From Sulfuriferula sp. (GTDB lineage: Bacteria; Pseudomonadota; Gammaproteobacteria; Burkholderiales; Sulfuriferulaceae): a stretch of 48,545 nt of DNA. Each line of letters opens with the position of its first letter. Position 1 is the first letter of the stretch. The translations under genes and the position numbers were made by a program. The DNA lies in the NCBI GenBank assembly GCA_013140765.1, contig JABFSE010000013.1, positions 1-48,545 on the forward strand, read 5' to 3'. Below the pieces are notes generated by a model, which was not told the DNA's origin, did no database searches, and worked only from the letters and a program-made list of their open reading frames with translations. This document shows positions 42,717 to 48,545 of the stretch, one piece after another.

Positions 42717-43562
42717 TTACTGCGCTTGCTGTATGCCCGCAATATGCCAAGGCGCACTACGATCGTTGGCAGGTTTTTGGATATGCCAAATTTCGTTGAA
42801 TGGTTCTGCAGGTGCATTCGCCACTTCACGAATCAAACCGTGGAAACGCACGCTGACAGTGATGAAATCGGCTTCGGTGACTACATCTATCACGTCGGCA
42901 TTGAGCAGGGTGACTTCTGTTTTTTGTGGTTCAGTACCGCGTTCTTGGATTTGCATACTGATTTCAGCAAAAATTTCAGGCGTGGTGTATTCGCGAATGT
43001 CGTTCAAATCAGCAGCATCGTAAGCGGCTTGCAAGCGGATAAAATGCGATTTTGCTTCGCGTACAAAAGCCGCATCATCAAACCAGTCTGGGCGTGTGCT
43101 GGTTGCTTGTGGCGCGGCGTTGTAACCACCACCGCTACCCATTGCAGGCACGGCAACAGGCTCACTGTAGCCTGTGTAGGCAGTGGCTGGCTGTTGTTGT
43201 GTGCCTGGTGCTGGGGTGCGGCGCAACATGCGGAATAAGAAAAATGCACCAGCGGCTAAGGCTATCATCATTAAAATATCCATGCCTTTAATGCCATCAA
43301 AGCCATGTCCCATGAACATAGAAGCGAGCAAGCCACCTGCCGCCAAGCCAGCTAAAGGACCTAACCATTTGCTCATACCGCTCTTAGCAGGGGCAGCAGC
43401 AGGCGGTGCGCTCATAGGAGCGCGAGTGGGTGCGGTTTGGCTGATGCTTTCACGCTGTTTGCCAAAGCTCTTGCCACCACCGAAACGTTTAGCATCAGCG
43501 ATGCCTGTCATGAGGCTCATGCTAATGAACATGACTAAAACAAGATTAAAAAATTTACGCAT
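42717..43562 (-). CDS. Tim44-domain membrane protein
   Basis: A 281-residue protein with a signal or anchor (MRKFFNLVLVMFISMSLMTGIADA). A basic Gly/Ser and Pro/Ala-rich linker follows. Two hydrophobic segments come next (about 65-85 and 93-112, LGPLAGLAAGGLLASMF and MDILMMIALAAGAFFLF). The C-terminal Tim44/MRPL45 domain (about 160-281) has FVREAKSHFIRLQAAYDAADLND and FNEIWHIQKP. Bacterial Tim44-like proteins are of unclear role, perhaps in membrane protein handling. A single-gene unit with its own terminator. Confidence 0.88.
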   Translation of the reverse strand: MRKFFNLVLVMFISMSLMTGIADAKRFGGGKSFGKQRESISQTAPTRAPMSAPPAAAPAKSGMSKWLGPLAGLAAGGLLASMFMGHGFDGIKGMDILMMIALAAGAFFLFRMLRRTPAPGTQQQPATAYTGYSEPVAVPAMGSGGGYNAAPQATSTRPDWFDDAAFVREAKSHFIRLQAAYDAADLNDIREYTTPEIFAEISMQIQERGTEPQKTEVTLLNADVIDVVTEADFITVSVRFHGLIREVANAPAEPFNEIWHIQKPANDRSAPWHIAGIQQAQ

Positions 43563-43651
43563 TAAATTACTCCAAATAAAGAAGGGTGCTCCATCAGCAT
43601 AACAGCTAATTATGACGATTTAGTCAGCAAATGAGGGTAATAAGTTCAATA

Positions 43652-44209
43652 TCAAGTTGCCGTATCCACAGGCATGGCATAAATAGCAGGTAAATTACGC
43701 CATGCACCTGCTACGTCCATACCACAGCCGAATACGTAGCGGTCGGGCAGGGTAAGTCCCACATAATCGGCGAGTATAGGTTTGGGCTTGGCGATGTGTT
43801 TATTGCTTAACACCGCGCAGGCAACGCTGGCGGCTCCCATGTCTAACAGCTTTTGTTTAATTGCGGCGAGGGTATGACCTTCGTCCAAAATGTCGTCTAA
43901 TAAAATAACATGCCTGTGTGCGACATCGGTTTTAGGCATCGCCATCCAATTGATTTCGCTACCATGTAATTCGCGCCCGTAACGAGATGCGTGGATGTAA
44001 TCGCATTCTAGTGGGAAATGTAATAACGGTAGTAACTGCCCTGCAAAAATAATCCCGCCATTCATAACCGTCAGTAACAACGGCATTTTGTCAGCGTAAT
44101 CTTGTTGGATAGCGGTGGCTACCGTGTTAATGGCGGCGGTAATCGCGTCTGCATCATAGATGCAGTCAGCGTTATTCAAAATTGCCCAAGCGTCGTTGTG
44201 ATTAGTCAT
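43652..44209 (-). CDS. hpt: hypoxanthine-guanine phosphoribosyltransferase
   Basis: A 185-residue purine salvage enzyme. The PRPP-binding motif [17 protein letters not shown] is diagnostic. [19 protein letters not shown] forms the early loop, and late [16 protein letters not shown] contacts the base. The ATG overlaps the end of rlmB by 8 nt. It may also be called hypoxanthine-guanine phosphoribosyltransferase Hpt-2 type; base preference cannot be read here. Confidence 0.92.
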   Translation of the reverse strand: MTNHNDAWAILNNADCIYDADAITAAINTVATAIQQDYADKMPLLLTVMNGGIIFAGQLLPLLHFPLECDYIHASRYGRELHGSEINWMAMPKTDVAHRHVILLDDILDEGHTLAAIKQKLLDMGAASVACAVLSNKHIAKPKPILADYVGLTLPDRYVFGCGMDVAGAWRNLPAIYAMPVDTAT

Positions 44210-44942
44210 TTTTATTTCTCTGGCGGCGAGTTTCGTACAAACATATCCCTGCGGAAACTGATACGTTCAGACTTTCTACTGTGCCGTACATAGGGATTTT
44301 GACCAAAGTGTCGCAGTGTTCGCGGGTCAGGCGGCGTATGCCTGAGCCTTCTGCGCCCAACACCCAAGCGACTGAGCCGCTGGCATTGGTTTGGGCGATT
44401 TCGGTTTCCGCTTCGCCGTCTGTGCCGATGATGAATACACCGTACTCTTTAATTTCGCGCATGGCACGGGCGAGGTTGGTGACGGTGAGGTAGGGCACAG
44501 TATCGGCCGCGCCACAGGCGACTTTTGCCACCGTCGGCGTTAAGCCAACAGCGCGGTCTTTAGGTGCGATAACCGCATTTGCACCCATGGCATCGGCCAC
44601 CCGTAAGCACGCGCCGAGGTTGTGCGGGTCTTGTACGCCATCTAATATCAATAGCAATAAATCGCCTTGTAAATCGCCTAATAGTTCGTCAACATGGCGC
44701 GGTTGTTGCGCCATCGTGACACGCGCGGCAACGCCTTGGTGGCGCGGACCACCTGCTATGCCGTCCAGTCGTTTGCCGTCAACTTGTAAAATACGCAAGC
44801 CTAGTTGTTTGGCAGATTCGACCAAATCACGTGCACGTGGGTCTTGTCTTGCCGCGTCAACAAAAATTTCTTCGACGCTGGCTGGGTTTTGACGTAAACG
44901 CGCAGTGACTGCGTGAAATCCATAAATTAAAATACTGGCCAT
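44202..44942 (-). CDS. rlmB: 23S rRNA (guanosine2251-2'-O)-methyltransferase
   Basis: A 246-residue SpoU/TrmH-type SPOUT enzyme. The L30e-like RNA-binding N-terminus ([23 protein letters not shown]) precedes the knotted domain with [21 protein letters not shown] (motif 1), [13 protein letters not shown] (motif 2) and [21 protein letters not shown] (motif 3). It methylates G2251 in the peptidyl-transferase P-loop. It lies 8 nt after rnr, the classic rnr-rlmB pair. Confidence 0.97.
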   Translation of the reverse strand: MASILIYGFHAVTARLRQNPASVEEIFVDAARQDPRARDLVESAKQLGLRILQVDGKRLDGIAGGPRHQGVAARVTMAQQPRHVDELLGDLQGDLLLLILDGVQDPHNLGACLRVADAMGANAVIAPKDRAVGLTPTVAKVACGAADTVPYLTVTNLARAMREIKEYGVFIIGTDGEAETEIAQTNASGSVAWVLGAEGSGIRRLTREHCDTLVKIPMYGTVESLNVSVSAGICLYETRRQRNKND

Positions 44943-44950
44943 GTTGTTCT

Positions 44951-47290
44951 CTATTTATTGACTTTGCGACGACGCGGTTTTTTTGCTGGTGCGCCCGCAG
45001 GAGGCGTGGATTTTACGGCAGTCGATTTACTTTGCGTAGCTTTTTTTGCTGATTTCGTTTTAGGCGCAACGCCAGGGTTGGCAAGTTGACCGTCCGCAGT
45101 GATTAAGCTGAAATCGATGCGTGTGGTGTCCAAGCTGACGCGCACTATTTTAACGTGGACGCGGTCGCCTAAGCGGTAGCGCACACCTGTGCGTTCACCG
45201 ACAATTTGGTGGCGCGTTTTGTCAAAATGGAAATAGTCACTACCCAGCTCAGAAATATGCACTAAGCCTTCAACATAAATATCATCGAGCGCAACAAATA
45301 AGCCAAAGCCCGTGACGCTGGCTATCGTGCCGACGAATTCTTCACCGACGCGATCCTGCATGTAGTAGCACTTGAGCCACGCCTCGACATCACGTGTTGC
45401 ATCGTCAGCGCGGCGTTCGGTCATGGAGCAATGCCCGCCTGACTCTACCCAATTGCTCTTAGGCACGTATTTTTCACCTGCCAATGCGGCTTTGATAGCG
45501 CGATGTATGAGTAAATCAGGGTAACGGCGGATAGGCGAAGTAAAGTGCGCGTAAGCCTCGTAAGCCAAGCCAAAGTGCCCGACGTTATCAGGGCTGTAAA
45601 CCGCTTGCTGTAAGGAACGTAACATCACCGTTTGCAGTAATTGCGCATCTGGACGCGGTTTGATTTGCTTTAATAGCTGCGCATAATCTTTGGCTGTCGG
45701 TGTCTCACCACCGCCTAAACCCATGCCGAACTCTGATAAAAATTCACGCAAGGCGGTGAGCTTTTCAGGCGTAGGACCTTCGTGGATGCGGTATAAACAG
45801 GGATGCTTGCTCTTTTTCAAAAACGCGGCAGCGCAGACGTTGGCAGACAGCATGCACTCTTCAATAATCCTGTGCGCATCGTTGCGGGTGACGGCGATGA
45901 TGCGCTCTATTTTCTTCTCATCGTTGAATATCATCTGCGTTTCTGTTGTTTCAAAATCTATCGCACCGCGTTTTTCACGGGCTTTGAGCAAGACTTTGAA
46001 TAGGGTATTCAGATTGTTTAATTGCGGCAGTAAGTGGCTTTTTTCTTCTGCGTTTTCAGGGTGTTGCAACCAATCCCAGACTTGGTTGTAAGTTAGCCGT
46101 GCATGTGAATACATCACTGCTGGATAAAAACGATAGCTCTTAACCGCACCCGCCGCATTGATTTGCATATCGCACACCATACACAAGCGTTCGACTTCAG
46201 GATTAAGCGAACACAATCCATTAGACAACGCCTCGGGTAACATAGGAATCACGCGGCGGGGGAAATATACCGAATTACCACGGCTATACGCCTCTACGTC
46301 CAACGGGTCGCCTGGCTGTACATAATAGGACACGTCAGCAATCGCCACGATAAGGCGGAAATCCTTGCCCTGCGGCTCGCAATACACCGCATCATCAAAA
46401 TCACGCGCCGTTTCGCCGTCGATAGTCACTAGCGGCAGGTGACGTATATCTTCACGATTAGCATGATCTTTTTTCAGCACTTTTTTAGGTAGTTTTTTAG
46501 CAATCGCCTCCACCGTATCGGGGAAAATATATGGCAGTGAATGCTTACGCAAAGCGATTTCTATTTCCATGCCAGGGTCGGTGTAGCTACCCAGCACTTC
46601 AACAATACGCCCCATAGGTTTGCTGTGCTTATTGGTTTGCTCTATCAGCTCAACATGCACCACTTCGCCCGCTTTCGCCGTGCCCTCATTGCCCGCAGGA
46701 ATGAGAATATCTTGGGTGATGCGCTTGTTTTCAGGCGCAACCAGCATAATGCCGTGCTCTATCACTAAACGACCCACAATATGCGTATTAGCGCGTTCCA
46801 GCACTTCAACTATTTTACCCTCACGTCGTCCACGCCTATCCGCGCCGATCTCACGCCCCATGACGCGATCGCCGTGCATGGCTTTTTGCATTTCGCGCGG
46901 CGATAAAAATAAATCTTCAGAGCCGTCTTCAGGGTGCATGAAACCAAAGCCATCAGGATGCCCGATGATATGCCCCTTGATTAAATCCAGCTTATCAACC
47001 ACACACAAATCGCCACGACGATTTTGCATCAGCTCACCGTCACGCTCCATCGCGCGTAGGCGACGGGCGAATAAATCTGCTTCTTCAGGTGCCATACCGA
47101 GTAATTGCGCTAATTCCTCACCTAACAACGGCGTGCCGTGTTGTTGCAATACCGACATAATAAATTCGCGGCTAGGTAGCGGGTTTTCGTAACGCTCACG
47201 CTCGCGCTCTAGGTGCGGGTCTTGCCAGCGCAGTGCTGTTTTTTTAGGTTTTTTTGTGCTCGGTGCTTTGGGGGGTGTGGTTGTTTTCAT
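44951..47290 (-). CDS. rnr: ribonuclease R
   Basis: A 779-residue 3'-5' exoribonuclease. In order it has an N-terminal helix-turn-helix (about 40-110), cold-shock domains, the RNB catalytic domain with [20 protein letters not shown] (Asp cluster for Mg) and [22 protein letters not shown], an S1 domain ([29 protein letters not shown]), and a basic Lys/Ala tail. It degrades structured RNA and aids trans-translation. I start at 47290; the longer frame from 47323 crosses the tRNA-Leu promoter. Confidence 0.96.
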   Translation of the reverse strand: MKTTTPPKAPSTKKPKKTALRWQDPHLERERERYENPLPSREFIMSVLQQHGTPLLGEELAQLLGMAPEEADLFARRLRAMERDGELMQNRRGDLCVVDKLDLIKGHIIGHPDGFGFMHPEDGSEDLFLSPREMQKAMHGDRVMGREIGADRRGRREGKIVEVLERANTHIVGRLVIEHGIMLVAPENKRITQDILIPAGNEGTAKAGEVVHVELIEQTNKHSKPMGRIVEVLGSYTDPGMEIEIALRKHSLPYIFPDTVEAIAKKLPKKVLKKDHANREDIRHLPLVTIDGETARDFDDAVYCEPQGKDFRLIVAIADVSYYVQPGDPLDVEAYSRGNSVYFPRRVIPMLPEALSNGLCSLNPEVERLCMVCDMQINAAGAVKSYRFYPAVMYSHARLTYNQVWDWLQHPENAEEKSHLLPQLNNLNTLFKVLLKAREKRGAIDFETTETQMIFNDEKKIERIIAVTRNDAHRIIEECMLSANVCAAAFLKKSKHPCLYRIHEGPTPEKLTALREFLSEFGMGLGGGETPTAKDYAQLLKQIKPRPDAQLLQTVMLRSLQQAVYSPDNVGHFGLAYEAYAHFTSPIRRYPDLLIHRAIKAALAGEKYVPKSNWVESGGHCSMTERRADDATRDVEAWLKCYYMQDRVGEEFVGTIASVTGFGLFVALDDIYVEGLVHISELGSDYFHFDKTRHQIVGERTGVRYRLGDRVHVKIVRVSLDTTRIDFSLITADGQLANPGVAPKTKSAKKATQSKSTAVKSTPPAGAPAKKPRRRKVNK

Positions 47291-47317
47291 TGACAAGTAT
47301 CCATGTTCATTTATAAT
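47290..47317 (+). promoter_or_regulatory. consensus promoter of tRNA-Leu
   Basis: Perfect TTGACA (47290-47295), a 16-bp spacer, and perfect TATAAT (47312-47317), 12 bp before the tRNA. The -35 overlaps the first base of the divergent rnr start codon. Confidence 0.88.
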
Positions 47318-47329
47318 GCGCATCTCTCA

Positions 47330-47414
47330 GCCCAGATGGCGGAATTGGTAGACGCGCACGGTTCAGGTCCGTGTGCCGTAAGGTGTGGAGGTTCGAGTCC
47401 TCTTCTGGGCACCA
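47330..47414 (+). tRNA. tRNA-Leu (anticodon CAG)
   Basis: An 85-nt class II tRNA: acceptor GCCCAGA/TCTGGGC, anticodon stem CACGG/CCGTG with loop TTCAGGT (CAG, leucine), a long variable arm, T-arm GGTTCGAGTCC and an encoded ACCA end. The 47415-47533 gap after it shows no gene. Confidence 0.97.
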
Positions 47415-47533
47415 AATTTGTATTATTGCTTGAGTCGTACAGTGGTTAAGTTTTGACATTGGCGCGTATTCATAAAGCTATTCTAACAGCATTAAGCGCA
47501 CTCTTAGCTAAATCTGCGAACTAAAAAGCATGA

Positions 47534-47962
47534 TTAGCGTGTAGCTAGTGCACGTTTTTCAGCGGCGCGTGCCGCTATCTCAAAATGATTATCCCAATAC
47601 GGATGCCGTCCTCGTGCCCATTGCAACAAGCTGGATAATGGGTAAGCGATAAAAAATAAAATCCCCCAACATTCATATTGCCTTACATGCGCGTGCTCAT
47701 GAGTGCGTAAACGGGCGAGCTCGGCTGTGCTTTTGCCTATAATCACGTGCCCAAACGTAATCGCAATAAAAGGCGGGCGTTGATAGAGCTTACTGATGAT
47801 ATGGTCTGAGTTAGGTAAGCTAATTTCTAGCGCGCCGCTTACACCACGCGCTTTAGCACCCAGTAATAGCACTGGTAAAACCCATGTTATACCGACGATA
47901 GTGCAGGGCAGTGCCCAAAGGTAACGCGTTAGCGGTTTGATTTTGATGCGGTTAGTATGCAA
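47534..47962 (-). CDS. putative membrane metallopeptidase-like protein
   Basis: A protein of about 142 residues with an N-terminal helix (YLWALPCTIVGITWVLPVLLLG) and the motif LRTHEHAHVRQYECWG, which contains HExxH (HEHAH) as in gluzincin zinc peptidases. A second helix (ILFFIAYPLSSLLQWARG) and RHPYWDNHFEIAA follow. This matches a family of short uncharacterised proteins with DHE-x-VHVRQYERWG. The start is uncertain: the open frame extends into IS sequence, and I choose TTG at 47962 with AAGGTG upstream. The 5' end may have been altered by the neighbouring insertion. Confidence 0.6.
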   Translation of the reverse strand: MHTNRIKIKPLTRYLWALPCTIVGITWVLPVLLLGAKARGVSGALEISLPNSDHIISKLYQRPPFIAITFGHVIIGKSTAELARLRTHEHAHVRQYECWGILFFIAYPLSSLLQWARGRHPYWDNHFEIAARAAEKRALATR

Positions 47963-48022
47963 AATTGCAGCACCTTTATCTATTGTTTTTTGCCAAAATG
48001 GGCATCTAATTTTGTGTAATCT

Positions 48023-48040
48023 GGAATCGAACCCGTGTCC
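48023..48040 (-). other. T-arm-like fragment at the IS3 boundary
   Basis: On the minus strand GGACACGGGTTCGATTCC resembles the T-arm region at the 3' end of tRNA or tmRNA genes (GGACGCGGGTTCGATTCC is common in tmRNA). What follows does not pair or end in CCA, so only a fragment or a chance match is present. It directly abuts the left end of the IS3 element. Confidence 0.3.
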
Positions 48041-48109
48041 ATGGTAGTGGTCTAATAATACCAGACACCTCACTAGGTGGGATAATTCACCTAAAGAGAG
48101 GAAATTGCA

Positions 48110-48545
<436 letters not shown>

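Overview
The window is a dense piece of a betaproteobacterial chromosome. Its base composition is moderate, and the gene order is typical of the class: fmdB-DUF502-aspS, map-glnD, rpsP-rimM-trmD-rplS, fur divergent from bamE-dapB, and rnr-rlmB. A Gcr-type membrane recombinase homologue and a CobD/CbiB-family protein are also common there. The best guess is the Nitrosomonadales/Burkholderiales side, but nothing in the window fixes the genus.

Layout. Positions 1-1900 are accessory: the 3' end of an IS110-family transposase, then three AT-rich minus-strand genes (a membrane-anchored HNH nuclease, a two-helix membrane peptide and an unknown 77-aa protein). Attachment-site-like palindromes separate them, which looks like integron gene cassettes. 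From 1.9 to 12.7 kb there is core information processing (aspS, glnD, map, ribosomal protein and RNA-modification genes) with a cytochrome c'-type lipoprotein. From 12.7 to 18 kb lie an unknown gene, an MFS transporter, a cytochrome b561, and a three-gene chemosensory-like module (PilJ-type sensor/HPt/ATPase, CheY, CheX). A tight seven-gene minus-strand operon covers 18.1-24.2 kb (GyrI-like, CobD-like, SpmA-SpmB fusion, Ppx, cytochrome b, YaeQ, desaturase). An exported metallo-beta-lactamase plus short secretin-like pair and purU follow.

The stretch 27-31.7 kb is a nitric-oxide/stress island: an HPP membrane protein behind a decayed gene, a ferredoxin-reductase and a truncated haemoglobin that together resemble a split flavohaemoglobin, and a divergent NsrR-like repressor. 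A near-consensus NsrR operator lies over the haemoglobin promoter. Next come a wrecked NADH dehydrogenase gene and a zeta-toxin-like ATPase with a damaged P-loop, followed by a small partner gene. From 31.7 to 37 kb are prmB, dapE, an Spx/ArsC-like reductase and fur, divergent from bamE-dapB. The fur-bamE intergenic region has been split by about 1.1 kb of unknown sequence flanked by a diverged direct repeat of that region.

From 37 to 47.4 kb are an exported Gln/Met-rich protein, metE/metR with a MetR box, VOC and MazG-like genes, tRNA-Val, an MTA/MTI phosphorylase, a Tim44-domain protein, hpt, rlmB, rnr and tRNA-Leu. The right end holds a membrane metallopeptidase-like gene and the left part of an IS3-family element whose orfA carries a nonsense codon.

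I see no CRISPR array, rRNA or prophage. The most interesting signals are the NsrR/split-flavohaemoglobin locus, the cassette-like left edge, the mutually exclusive AU-only hairpins before the sensor kinase, and the duplicated fur-bamE promoter region.
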